This document shows, in pieces, positions 16,894-25,284 of a stretch of DNA of 64,000 nucleotides (its first letter is position 1; the number at the start of each line of letters is the position of its first letter). Source of the DNA: UBA2387 sp019454665 (lineage in GTDB: Bacteria > Armatimonadota > Fimbriimonadia > Fimbriimonadales > Fimbriimonadaceae); assembly GCA_045862995.1 (NCBI GenBank), contig BTVX01000017.1, positions 1 to 64,000 of the forward strand, written 5' to 3'. Below the pieces are notes generated by a model, which was given only the letters and a program-made list of their open reading frames with translations, did no database searches and was not told where the DNA came from. The translations under genes and the position numbers were made by a program.

Positions 16894-18034
16894 GTTTCTC
16901 CGCGACAAGCGTGTGGTGTCCGGTGCGCTCGTCGGCCCCGTGGTGCTCATGCTGGTGTTCGTGTTCACGTTCGCGGTGATCGCGCAATCGCTGGGCAAGA
17001 GCAAGGCGCCGAAGATCCACGTGGTCGCGCCGGCCCAGCCGAACGCGTTCCTCGCGGCGCTCGAGCAGAACCCCGAGGTCCAGATCATCCGCGTCGAAAA
17101 CCGCGAGCGAGGCGTGGAACTCGTCAAGAAGGGCCAGGCCCGCGTGCTCCTCGAGTTCACGCCGGAGTTCACCGACGCGACGGGCGAGATTGAGGCCGTC
17201 TACGACCCCGACGAAGCTCTCTCGACCATCGCCCTGCGCACGTTTGGGGCGATGGTGAACGCGGCCAACCGAGCGCAACTCGACCAGACGCTGGCTCAGG
17301 CGGGCATAGCGAAGGAAGCGGTCGAGCCGATCCGCCTCAAGGAAGTCGAAGTCCCCAAAGACCAGAAGGCGATGGGCGGTTCGACTCTGATCGGGCTGCT
17401 GCCGTATCTGATCGTCATCTGGGCGTTCTACGGCGGGTTCAGCGTGGTCTCCGACCTGGTCGCGGGCGAGAAGGAGCGGTCCACTCTGGAGACGCTGCTC
17501 ATCACGCCGGTCAGCCGGACCCAGGTGGCGATGGGCAAGTTCCTCGCGCTCGGTTGCGTGTGCCTGATTTCGTCGCTGTCGTCGCTGGTCACCGTGCTCA
17601 TCATCGGGGTGTCGGGCTCGTCCTATGCCAAGGCGCTGTTCCCGGAGGGCATCCACATGACGCCGCTCGCGTTGCTGGCGATTCTGGCGATCCTGATCCC
17701 GTTGGTCGCGTTCTTCGCGGGCCTGATGCTGGCCATCAGCGCGTTCGCCAAGAACACGCGCGAGGCGCAGACGCATCTGACCCTGCTCAGCTTCGTGGTG
17801 CTCATCCCCGCGATCTCGAGCCAGTTCATCGGGTTCACCGAGGCGGGGCGCGCGTGGTGGATCAAGCTGGTGCCGATCCTCAACTCGTCGGACGCCATCC
17901 GCTCGGCGCTGCTGGGTCGGTTGGACGCCGAAAGCGCCTTGGTCACCATCGGCATCAGCCTCGTGCTGGGCGCGATCGGCGTGATCACGGCGATCAAACT
18001 GTTCGAACGCGAAGAAGTGTTGGTTAGAATCTGA
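16859..18034 (+). CDS. ABC-2 type transporter permease (NatB-like)
   Basis: A 391-residue membrane protein. The start at 16859 has a strong GGAGG SD inside the end of the ATPase gene. One helix near the N-terminus is followed by a long extracytoplasmic domain (about residues 50-185) and five C-terminal helices, the ABC-2/NatB layout. EKERSTLETLL near residue 208 is the typical cytoplasmic coupling segment. Partner of the preceding ATPase; substrate not predictable. Confidence 0.92.
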   Translation: MIGLVFRKEVREFLRDKRVVSGALVGPVVLMLVFVFTFAVIAQSLGKSKAPKIHVVAPAQPNAFLAALEQNPEVQIIRVENRERGVELVKKGQARVLLEFTPEFTDATGEIEAVYDPDEALSTIALRTFGAMVNAANRAQLDQTLAQAGIAKEAVEPIRLKEVEVPKDQKAMGGSTLIGLLPYLIVIWAFYGGFSVVSDLVAGEKERSTLETLLITPVSRTQVAMGKFLALGCVCLISSLSSLVTVLIIGVSGSSYAKALFPEGIHMTPLALLAILAILIPLVAFFAGLMLAISAFAKNTREAQTHLTLLSFVVLIPAISSQFIGFTEAGRAWWIKLVPILNSSDAIRSALLGRLDAESALVTIGISLVLGAIGVITAIKLFEREEVLVRI

Positions 18035-18106
18035 GCAACGTTAACGAGGAGGACGCGCCTCGCATTTTGGGGAATTGGAAGACCCGACCACCGCTTTCAT
18101 GGCGTC

Positions 18107-18155
18107 ACAACAGCTTGTTGTAGACTCTTGGGGTGCTGCGATGCACCATCGCAGC
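18107..18155. other. Palindrome and hairpin in intergenic region
   Basis: Two inverted repeats lie between the ABC operon and the next gene: ACAACA/TGTTGT at 18107-18121, overlapping a possible TAGACT -10 box, and a perfect 9-bp stem GCTGCGATG/CATCGCAGC with a three-base loop at 18135-18155. The first looks like an operator and the second like a terminator or mRNA hairpin. Roles are unproven. Confidence 0.35.
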
Positions 18156-18218
18156 GGCTCCGATTTTCCGGCTTCAGGGGGCCAGCGCTGAACCGCTTGC
18201 CGTTTAAAGGACATACTT

Positions 18219-18494
18219 GTGAACGAATACGACGCACAACTGAATCGCCTTGACTCCGCCCTCCGGGCGATCCCCGGCTATGGCTTGCCAACCCATCTGG
18301 AGTCTGTGGAGAGTTGGATTGAACCTGGAACTAAAGCAATCCGTGAGTTCGTGGTGCTCGAGCGCCCGGAACTCGTGCCGATCTTTCGTGTTCAAACCGA
18401 GAGTCGCACCCTATCAGTCGATATCGCCCGTGCATTGGCGACGATTCTCGATGAGCTTCCGGAACTCCTCAAGATGCTCAGTCACGAGAGGTGA
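18219..18494 (+). CDS. Small hypothetical protein
   Basis: A 91-residue frame starting at GTG, with amphipathic helices at both ends and a central strand-rich part (FVVLERPELVPIFRV). No family recognised and no signal or membrane segment. Its composition is less GC-rich than the neighbours, like the other small islands of the window. Probably real, because the sequence reads as balanced protein and ends just before the SD of the next gene. Confidence 0.5.
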   Translation: MNEYDAQLNRLDSALRAIPGYGLPTHLESVESWIEPGTKAIREFVVLERPELVPIFRVQTESRTLSVDIARALATILDELPELLKMLSHER

Positions 18495-18502
18495 ATGGTC
18501 CC

Positions 18503-19435
18503 ATGGACTGGATTCAAGTCGTCGACTCCCACACCGAAGGCGAACCGACGCGCGTCGTCGTGGACGGCTGGCCGCAGCCGTCCGGCACAACGATGGCCGA
18601 ACGCCGCGACCACATGAAGCGGCACCAGAACCATCTGCGGACGGGGGTCGTCAAAGAGCCGCGCGGGCACGATGCCGTGGTCGGCGCGTTGCTCACCCCG
18701 CCGGTCGAGCCCGATTCCGCCGCAGGAGTCGTGTTCTTCAACGATGTGGGCTACCTGGGCATGTGCGGCCATGGGCTGATCGGGGTCGTCCGCACCCTGC
18801 ACCACTTGGGCCGCATCGGGCAAGGCATGCTGCGGATCGATACGCCGGTGGGCACGGTCGAAGCGGCCCTAATCGCGGATGGCAGCGTGGCGGTGACCAA
18901 CGTGCCTTCGTATCTGTACGCCGACGACGCGATGGTCGAGGTGGCGGGTTACGGCCCGGTGGTCGGGGATGTCGCGTACGGCGGCAACTGGTTCTTCCTG
19001 ACCGAATTGGCCGAATTCGTGCTCGACCTGCGCAACCTGGACGCCCTGATGGACATCACCAAGCGCATCCGGCGATCGCTCATCGAGCAGGGCATCGCGG
19101 GCGCGGGCGGTGCGCTGATCGACCACGTCGAGCTGTTCAGCCCGACGACTCGGCCCGATGCCCATTCGCGCAACTTCGTGCTGTGTCCCGGCAACGCCTA
19201 CGACCGCTCGCCCTGCGGCACGGGCACCAGTGCGAAGATGGCGGCCATGGTCGAGCGCGGAAAACTGCAGCCGGGCCAGGTGTGGCGGCAAGAGAGCATC
19301 GTGGGCGGGCTGTTCGAGGGCTTCATCGAACGGCGCGGCGAAGACCTGGTGCCGCACATCCGGGGTCGGGCGTTCGTCACGGGCGAGTCGCGGCTGGCCT
19401 TCGACCCCGCCGACCCGTTCCGTTACGGGCTCTGA
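18503..19435 (+). CDS. Proline racemase / 4-hydroxyproline 2-epimerase family enzyme
   Basis: A 310-residue cofactor-independent epimerase. Both catalytic cysteines are present: MCGH at about residue 88 and SPCGTGTS at about residue 238, which separates it from the trans-3-hydroxyproline dehydratases that have Thr or Ser at the first position. The opening IQVVDSHTEGEPTRVV is the family N-terminus. 4-hydroxyproline epimerase is the commonest activity of such proteins, but no hydroxyproline pathway genes are adjacent. I chose ATG 18503 over GTG 18491 because an AGAGGTGA SD precedes it. Confidence 0.9.
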   Translation: MDWIQVVDSHTEGEPTRVVVDGWPQPSGTTMAERRDHMKRHQNHLRTGVVKEPRGHDAVVGALLTPPVEPDSAAGVVFFNDVGYLGMCGHGLIGVVRTLHHLGRIGQGMLRIDTPVGTVEAALIADGSVAVTNVPSYLYADDAMVEVAGYGPVVGDVAYGGNWFFLTELAEFVLDLRNLDALMDITKRIRRSLIEQGIAGAGGALIDHVELFSPTTRPDAHSRNFVLCPGNAYDRSPCGTGTSAKMAAMVERGKLQPGQVWRQESIVGGLFEGFIERRGEDLVPHIRGRAFVTGESRLAFDPADPFRYGL

Positions 19436-19532
19436 CCGGAGGTCGCGGCCGCGGAAGAAGCCACTGGCGAAGGGACTTTTGGAACCCAAACCCGGTCCCA
19501 ATGCGTTCATGGTTCACAATAGGATTCGAGCC

Positions 19533-19940
19533 ATGAACAGCAAACCGAGATTCGGGACCGGCGCGATCGTCACGATCGTTCTGTGTCTGCTCGCCATCAG
19601 CGGCATCGTTTTCGCATTTCTGCAGAACGCCAGCCCCTACGTCACGGTGGCTCAGGCCAAAGCCACGTCCGGCGACAACCTCCACCTCGCCGGAGACATC
19701 CTCAAGGAAACGCTCAAGACCGACCTCGCGAAGGGTCAGATCAGCTTCGACATCCGCGATCAGGAAGGCGATCTGGTCAAGGTCGTCTACTACGGCCCGC
19801 CGCCCGCCAACATGGGCGAGGCCACCAAGGTCGTCGCGATCGGCGGCATGCAGGAAGACGGCGCGTTCCACTCCAAGAAGATGCTCATCAAGTGCCCCTC
19901 CAAGTACGAGGGCGACAAGGGCTACGAAACCGCCCAGTGA
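19533..19940 (+). CDS. ccmE: Cytochrome c maturation heme chaperone CcmE (C-type)
   Basis: A 135-residue protein with one N-terminal membrane anchor (about residues 11-30) and a small beta-barrel domain. In canonical CcmE a histidine in HxxxY binds heme covalently. Here the equivalent motif is CPSKY, with Cys121 and Tyr125 (CxxxY), the variant known from some Desulfovibrio and archaeal systems. It hands heme to the CcmF ligase at the periplasmic face. It overlaps ccmF by four bases (GTGA). A CACAAT box ends 12 bases upstream of the ATG. Confidence 0.9.
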   Translation: MNSKPRFGTGAIVTIVLCLLAISGIVFAFLQNASPYVTVAQAKATSGDNLHLAGDILKETLKTDLAKGQISFDIRDQEGDLVKVVYYGPPPANMGEATKVVAIGGMQEDGAFHSKKMLIKCPSKYEGDKGYETAQ

Positions 19941-22288
19941 CGGACATCATCCACTCTTGGCCCGCCGCCCCCGGGTGGGCCATCGCCGCTGGATGGGCGG
20001 GCCGCGCGTTCATCTGGCTCGCTGCGGCGGCCTTTACGGGTTCCGTAGTCGCTTGGTTTCTGGGCAAGAAAGGCGAACGCTTGGGCCGGTTCGGTTTCAC
20101 CCTCGGTTCTCTGGGCTTGTTCGGCGCGTTCGGCTCGCTGATGTCCCTGTTCATCGGCAACCAGTTCCAGTACAAGTACGTCTATGACCGGGCCTCGGCC
20201 ACGACGACCCTGCAATACAAGATCGCGGGCGTGTGGGCTGGTCAAGAGGGCTCGTTCCTGTTGTGGGCCGTGTGCGCAGCGTTGTTCGGCCTGCTGGCCG
20301 TGCGCAAGGTGGGCGAGGATTTCCGGAAGTGGTTCACCATTCCCTATGCCGTGTTCCTCGGGGCCATCTCGGGCATCCTCGCCTTCGAATCGCCGTTCCG
20401 GCTTTGGGAGGTGGACGGCAAGCCGCTGACCACGGTGCCACCGGAAGGCGTCGGCCTGGTGCCCGCGCTCCAAAACTACTGGGTGGTCATCCACCCGCCA
20501 GTGATCTTTCTCGGCTTTGGTTCGCTCACGGTGCTGGCCTGCTGGGCCATTGCGGCGCTCGTGACCAACCGCGTCCACGAATGGGTGCCAGGCGTGCGAC
20601 CCTGGGTCATCGTCAGCGCTGCGCTCACGGGGCTCGGCCTGTGCATGGGCGGCTTCTGGGCCTACGAAACGCTGGGCTGGGGCGGCTTCTGGGCGTGGGA
20701 CCCCGTCGAGAACGTGAGCTTCGTTCCGTGGCTGCTTTGCGCGGCCCTGATCCACGGTCTCATCGTACAGGCAGGGCGCAAGAAATGGGTTTCCAGCAAC
20801 CTGCTGCTCGGCGGGCTGCCGTTCCTCGCGTTCGTCTACGGCACCTTTCTCACTCGCTCGGGGTTCTTGGCCGAGACCAGCGTCCACAGTTTCGCCCAGA
20901 TGGAGCGTGTGGCCCATGCGTTGCTGTTGGGCTTCTTGCTCGCCGCGACGCTCGGATTCGTCGGCCTGTGGCTTTGGAAGACGCGCCGCCACAACAAGGA
21001 GTGGCTCGCCAACGCCGTCCCCTCTCCGGGCGGGCTCAACCGCGAAGCCACCTATCGCTGGAGTTCGATCCTGCTGTGCGGGCTGGCGCTCACCATCGCC
21101 ATCGGCATGAGCGTCCCGATGTTCGTCGCTCTCGCCGGCCGCGAAGCCAAGGTCGTCGAGGAGTGGCTCTACCACCGCGTCGTGGTGTGGTTCTTCATGC
21201 CGATCATGGTGCTGATGGCCGTCGCCCCGTTCGTGGCGTGGCGACGCATGCCCGCCCCCGAGTTCTTCCGCCGCATCGTGAACGTGTTGAGCCTGACGTT
21301 TGGGGGCCTGGGGTTCGCGGTGTACTTCATCATGCACCCCCAATGGGGCGTGCGTCCCGAAATCGGCAAGGGCATCGCGACGCCCTTCGGGCTGTTCCCG
21401 CTCGTCCCGTGGATGCTGTGTCTGATCTTCGTGTGTCTGCTGGCCGCAGTGGCGAACCTGTGGCGCATGGGCGAAGTCGTCCGCCGTTCGCCGCTTTCGC
21501 TCGGGGCGTTCCTCTCGCACTTCGGGCTGGCCATGTTGCTGGGTGGCCTGATCCTCTCGCGCGGGTTCGAGCGCAAGGAGCAGGTGTTCGTCCAAAAGGG
21601 CACGCCGGGGGTCGCCCTCGGCTACCAGATCACTTTCGTCGGCACCACCAGCACGTGGAACGACCGCGACAACAAAGTGCTGTTCGAGGTGGTCGAGCCC
21701 GGCGGCACCAAGTTCACCGCGCGACCGGGGCACTACTACACGTTCAACCCCGGACAGGAACCCCAGCCCATGGTGTGGCCGCACGTGCAGCACAAGGTGT
21801 CGCACGACGTGTACGTGGCCCTGCACCCCCAGATCATCGACGGCGAAGTCACGCCGCCAACGGCGTTCAAGGTGGGTGAGACCAAAACCCTCAACGATCT
21901 GTACGAGGTCAAGTTGCTCAACGTGGGTTCGGAAGGTCCCATGGGGCAATCCGGCGCCGTGTTCACGGCCAAGGTCTCGGTGCGAGGGCAGGAGGGCGAA
22001 GCCGAGGGCGACCTGACCTTGCGCATCGCCGGAGAAGAGATCGTTCGCCGGCCGATCATGCTCAGCGAGGACTACCTGCTGATCCTCGACCGCATCGAGG
22101 CTTCGACCGGAGACGCGTATCTCCAGCTCAAGTACAACAAGCCTTGGTTCCCCATCGAGGTCTTCTACAAGCCCATGACCGTCTTGGTCTGGGCGGGCAC
22201 GGGTATCTTGACTTTCGGCGGTTTTTTGGCCGCCTGGGACCGTCGCCGCGCCATCCCCGGACGGCGCGAAGCCACCGAGAACGAGTGA
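19937..22288 (+). CDS. ccmF: Cytochrome c heme lyase subunit CcmF
   Basis: A 783-residue polytopic membrane protein with some fourteen helices. The tryptophan-rich WWD domain (WGGFWAWDPVENVSF, about residues 250-265) that binds heme at the outer face is clear, as are flanking histidines (for example HPPVIFLGFG). A large periplasmic domain lies near the C-terminus (about residues 560-730) before the last helix. It joins heme from CcmE to apocytochrome c. GTG start in a GTGA overlap with ccmE; ccmABC are not in the window. Confidence 0.95.
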   Translation: MTDIIHSWPAAPGWAIAAGWAGRAFIWLAAAAFTGSVVAWFLGKKGERLGRFGFTLGSLGLFGAFGSLMSLFIGNQFQYKYVYDRASATTTLQYKIAGVWAGQEGSFLLWAVCAALFGLLAVRKVGEDFRKWFTIPYAVFLGAISGILAFESPFRLWEVDGKPLTTVPPEGVGLVPALQNYWVVIHPPVIFLGFGSLTVLACWAIAALVTNRVHEWVPGVRPWVIVSAALTGLGLCMGGFWAYETLGWGGFWAWDPVENVSFVPWLLCAALIHGLIVQAGRKKWVSSNLLLGGLPFLAFVYGTFLTRSGFLAETSVHSFAQMERVAHALLLGFLLAATLGFVGLWLWKTRRHNKEWLANAVPSPGGLNREATYRWSSILLCGLALTIAIGMSVPMFVALAGREAKVVEEWLYHRVVVWFFMPIMVLMAVAPFVAWRRMPAPEFFRRIVNVLSLTFGGLGFAVYFIMHPQWGVRPEIGKGIATPFGLFPLVPWMLCLIFVCLLAAVANLWRMGEVVRRSPLSLGAFLSHFGLAMLLGGLILSRGFERKEQVFVQKGTPGVALGYQITFVGTTSTWNDRDNKVLFEVVEPGGTKFTARPGHYYTFNPGQEPQPMVWPHVQHKVSHDVYVALHPQIIDGEVTPPTAFKVGETKTLNDLYEVKLLNVGSEGPMGQSGAVFTAKVSVRGQEGEAEGDLTLRIAGEEIVRRPIMLSEDYLLILDRIEASTGDAYLQLKYNKPWFPIEVFYKPMTVLVWAGTGILTFGGFLAAWDRRRAIPGRREATENE

Positions 22289-22650
22289 TGCGCCTGCGCC
22301 AGCTGCTCAAATCGAAACTGCACCACGCCCGCGTGACCTACGCGAACCCCGACTATGTGGGCAGCATCGAGATTGACCACCGGCTGATGAAGGCCGTGGA
22401 CCTGGTGGACGGCGAACTCGTGCACGTGTGGGCCGTAGACCACACGTCGCGCATCGAGACGTATGCCTTCGCGGGCCCGGTGGGGGTGGTCGGTCTGAAC
22501 GGTGGGGCGGCGCACTTCTTCAAGCCCGGCGACCGGCTGATCATCGCGGCGTTCGCGATGACGGACGAGCCGATCGTGCCGAAGATGGTGCTGCTCGACG
22601 ACCACAACGAGATCGTGCGCGAGATGACGCCGTTCTCGGTCGTGGGCTGA
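22288..22650 (+). CDS. panD: Aspartate 1-decarboxylase
   Basis: A 120-residue protein of PanD length. The pro-enzyme motif YVGSIEID is present: self-cleavage between Gly and Ser (about residues 24-25) makes the pyruvoyl group that decarboxylates aspartate to beta-alanine for pantothenate and CoA. The second landmark, GLNGGAAH, matches the LNGAAAR stretch with one inserted or changed residue. The ATG overlaps the ccmF TGA (TGATG), so panD is co-translated with heme lyase, an unusual pairing. Confidence 0.88.
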   Translation: MRLRQLLKSKLHHARVTYANPDYVGSIEIDHRLMKAVDLVDGELVHVWAVDHTSRIETYAFAGPVGVVGLNGGAAHFFKPGDRLIIAAFAMTDEPIVPKMVLLDDHNEIVREMTPFSVVG

Positions 22651-22655
22651 GCGGC

Positions 22656-23670
22656 CTAGACTCGTATATCCCGCGGAACATCTTGACGAGACGTCCTGAT
22701 TTCGGCCAACACCTTCTCCGCCACAAGCTCTTGAGACAGGGCGCGCCACGAATTCTCCCTCGCCCGAGTGCAGCTTCGGGCCCTGACGCGTATACTGGAG
22801 ACCGATTTCGTCGTCCAGACAAACGAGGTTGATCGCAGCGCTTACCGCTGCTGTACCACCTGTAAAATCTGCGATGACCTCATTGGCCATATAGGTCCGA
22901 ATCATATCGTCAACAAGAGGACACAGTTCCGCAATGATCTTGGCAACATCCGAGGCGTCCGACACTGGACAGGGGCTGACTTTGACTTTTGGCCAAAGCG
23001 CTTTCAGCGCTCCCTGCACGGCCTTGAACTCGCTCTCCGTTTGCTCGGTCTTGATGAGCACGACTTCCTTGAGCTTTGGGACATGAGCCTGAATTGCAAG
23101 AAACAACGGACCAAACGTGGTGGGGGCGACGCGATTCCAGAATTCGCTCCTAGCCGCATCAAGGGAAAATGCTTGGCGATCCGCGTCTCCACCAGCAATG
23201 TGGACCCTTTCTCGTAGACGATCGACATCTTTCATCAAGAGGTCAAGGTCGGGGTATGCACCCCGACGATCCTCGCCTCGGTTACCGAAACAGCTCAGAG
23301 GAGCCAGAAGCGCAGACCGGGGTTCAATACGCATCAGGCTGGTGCTGCCCCTATCCAGCGGGATTGTCCTACCCGCCAGCCACAGAGACAGGCCCGATAG
23401 CGCAAGGAGAACAAGAACCCAACCTGCTTCCCACAACGTCGGCCCCGTTCGTCCTACGCGAGCGAATGGGATGCTCTGAATGAGCGTGTAAACGAACTCT
23501 CCAGTTACCGACAAGGTCACAAGAAGCAACCCTCCCAGTGCAAACTTAGCGAGTGGAGCCAATGGCGCCCTCAATCCGTCGTAGGCCGTCTCGACCAAAC
23601 CCGATCGTCGTCTGCGTCTTCGTAACGTCAATCCCTGCAACATCACAAAAGGATAGCACAGAACGGACAT
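22656..23670 (-). CDS. Membrane-anchored protein with CARF-like domain, probable frameshift near 3' end
   Basis: The frame encodes an Arg-rich start, two membrane helices (about residues 41-63 and 82-100), a short helical linker and a cytoplasmic domain (about 180-310). That domain has strand VVLIKTEQTESEF, then VIADFTGGTAAVSAAI with TGGT at 270-273, then IGLQYT. The strand-TGGT-helix order is characteristic of CARF domains that sense cyclic oligoadenylates. After residue 310 the frame runs antisense through panD. The natural end (LSQELVAEKVLAEIRTS, stop at 22656) lies in the next frame, so an extra base probably sits in the CCC run near 22741. With that base removed the protein has about 337 residues. 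Start could be 23670 or the ATG at 23643, which has TATCCT six bases upstream. No CRISPR or cyclase gene is nearby. Composition is less GC-rich than the flanks. Family assignment is by eye. Confidence 0.55.
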
Positions 23671-24010
23671 TTGCGCACGCTAGAAGTGCGCGAAGGCGCT
23701 TAGATCAGGTTCGCAGTCATGGGCCTCCAGGCAGCCTCATCAGAGTCGCCCTGCCGTATTGGCAATTGAAGGGTGCCCTCGGTGGCGGCCCTTTGCCAGC
23801 GGCTGCAACGAATGGACATGACTAGCCACCACTGTCTCAAGGAGCCGCTGGCTGACGTCAGGATGCTTGCTCATCGTCCGGCAATCCAGGCGCAAGTGCG
23901 ATCACCCCAAACTCCTGAAAACGGGGTCCCAGAGACGAGACTGACTGTGCCCGATTCCATCTTGTCACCTGTGCTTTGGTTGCTGCCTCAATCTACCATA
24001 CGGTCCACCG
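23671..24010. other. Intergenic remainder of low-GC insert
   Basis: About 340 bases with no convincing gene. At 23673-23691 there is an inverted repeat GCGCAC/GTGCGC with a seven-base centre immediately upstream of the CARF-like gene, a possible operator. The rest shows mixed composition and no clear terminator; it may be decayed coding DNA from the insertion. Confidence 0.4.
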
Positions 24011-24667
24011 CTAACCGATCGTTAGGCCGGCGGCGTTCCAGTCGTCCAAGAACCGCTTCAGGCCCGAGTCGGTCAGGGGGTGTTTGAACAGTTGGCGCAG
24101 CACCGAAAGCGGCATCGTCGAAACGTGCGCCCCGGCGGCGAGCGCATCCACCACGTGTTTGGGGTGGCGGATCGAGGCCACCAGGACCTCCGACTCGAAG
24201 CCGTATTCCTCGACCATCGCCACGGTCTCGCGGACCGCCTCCATCCCGTCGCCGGAAACGTCGTCCACCCGGCCCACAAAGTTCGAGATATAGGTCGCGC
24301 CCGCCTTGGCGGCCAGCAGCGCCTGCGTCACGGTGAACACCAGGGTCACATTCGTGCGGATGCCGCGCTCGGTCAGCGTGTTCACCAAGCGCACGCCTGG
24401 CTCGATGAGCGGCACTTTGACCACGATCTGAGGGTGCCACGAGACGATTTCCAGGGCTTCCTTGAGCATCGCGTCGTACTCGGTGGCCACGACTTCGGCG
24501 CTGATCGCGCCGCCCGGAACGGCCTCGCAGATGGCCAGAACGGTCTCCTTGAACCCGCGCCCCGACTTGGCGATCAGGGTCGGGTTGGTGGTCACGCCGT
24601 CAATGACGCCCCACGCGGCGGCTTCGCGCACTTCGGCCAGGTCGCCGGTGTCCAAGAACAGCTTCAT
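24011..24667 (-). CDS. tal: Transaldolase / fructose-6-phosphate aldolase family
   Basis: A 218-residue protein of the short TalC/FSA-like subfamily. The Schiff-base lysine is K84 in VVKVPLIEPG. The N-terminal LFLDTGDLAEV and the VTTNPTLIAKSG loop are family signatures. It transfers a dihydroxyacetone unit between sugar phosphates in the pentose phosphate pathway; some close relatives are F6P aldolases instead. The start ATG has TACAAT seven bases upstream (24675-24680) and no SD, indicating a leaderless mRNA. Confidence 0.95.
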   Translation of the reverse strand: MKLFLDTGDLAEVREAAAWGVIDGVTTNPTLIAKSGRGFKETVLAICEAVPGGAISAEVVATEYDAMLKEALEIVSWHPQIVVKVPLIEPGVRLVNTLTERGIRTNVTLVFTVTQALLAAKAGATYISNFVGRVDDVSGDGMEAVRETVAMVEEYGFESEVLVASIRHPKHVVDALAAGAHVSTMPLSVLRQLFKHPLTDSGLKRFLDDWNAAGLTIG

Positions 24668-24674
24668 GGGCCTG

Positions 24675-24680
24675 ATTGTA
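24675..24680 (-). promoter_or_regulatory. -10 box of transaldolase gene (leaderless type)
   Basis: TACAAT on the minus strand, seven bases before the ATG. This is one of the clearest leaderless-type arrangements in the window. Confidence 0.5.
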
Positions 24681-24696
24681 CTGGTTTGGCGCGGGG

Positions 24697-25128
24697 CTAC
24701 TCGGCGGCGATCTTCTCGAACACGCGCACCATCGTTCGGGCTTCGGTCTCCGTGAGGTGGCTGGCGAAGTGCTCCTCGATGGCCCAGGAGTAGCTCACCC
24801 AAGCCCGCGCGCGCGCCTTCAACCCCGCATCGGTGAGCACGGCATAGGCGCCTCGGCGATCGTTCGGGCACATCTCGCGCTGGATGTAGCCCATCTTCTC
24901 CAGCTTGTCCAACCGACGCGTGAGGCCGCTTCGGCTGAGCAGGATCTGGTCGGCCAGGTCGCTGAGCCGCATCTTCCCGCCCGCGTATTCCAGCGTGACC
25001 AGCACGTCGTAGACCTCGGGGGGCAGCGTCCTCGCCCGAGTGACGTCGGCCTCGATGGACTTGAGCACCTTGGCATGGGATGTGAGGAACAAGCGATAGG
25101 CTTCCTTCCTCAAATCGTCGAGCGCCAT
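24697..25128 (-). CDS. MarR-family transcriptional regulator
   Basis: A 143-residue winged-helix regulator. The recognition helix region LSDLADQILLSRSGLTRRLDKLE and the wing with DRRGAYAVLTDAG are typical of MarR. An AGGAGG SD shortly before the ATG fixes the start. An inverted repeat GTTG/CAAC overlaps its own promoter, implying autorepression, probably relieved by a small ligand or oxidation. The divergent gene is malate dehydrogenase; the tal gene lies directly downstream but has its own promoter. Confidence 0.92.
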   Translation of the reverse strand: MALDDLRKEAYRLFLTSHAKVLKSIEADVTRARTLPPEVYDVLVTLEYAGGKMRLSDLADQILLSRSGLTRRLDKLEKMGYIQREMCPNDRRGAYAVLTDAGLKARARAWVSYSWAIEEHFASHLTETEARTMVRVFEKIAAE

Positions 25129-25141
25129 GCGTCCTCCTGCA

Positions 25142-25164
25142 ATAGTTGCATCGTCAACATTATG
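25142..25164 (-). promoter_or_regulatory. MarR promoter with overlapping operator
   Basis: The inverted repeat AGTTG-CATCGT-CAACA centred at about 25151 resembles MarR-family operators. It abuts a minus-strand CATAAT -10 box at 25159-25164, so a bound regulator would block its own transcription. It lies on the MarR side of the 156-base divergent region. Confidence 0.45.
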
Positions 25165-25204
25165 GCACGGGAGGGCCCAAGTCCCAGAGCGGGGCGGCAG
25201 GTGC

Positions 25205-25210
25205 CATAAT
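25205..25210 (+). promoter_or_regulatory. -10 box upstream of malate dehydrogenase
   Basis: CATAAT about 75 bases before the mdh ATG. A CAGGAG SD lies about 15 bases before the ATG, slightly far. If used, this gene has an ordinary leader of about 65 bases. Confidence 0.35.
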
Positions 25211-25284
25211 CGGGGTGCTCCACGACCCCTGACGCCCGACCCTCGCGCGGCCGGGGCCGCGACGCAGGAGATGACGAACCCTTC

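Noticed and set aside
22165..22655. Extension of the CARF-like protein antisense through panD
   Set aside because: The extension reads as a shadow of panD; a natural C-terminus exists one frame over with a stop at 22656.
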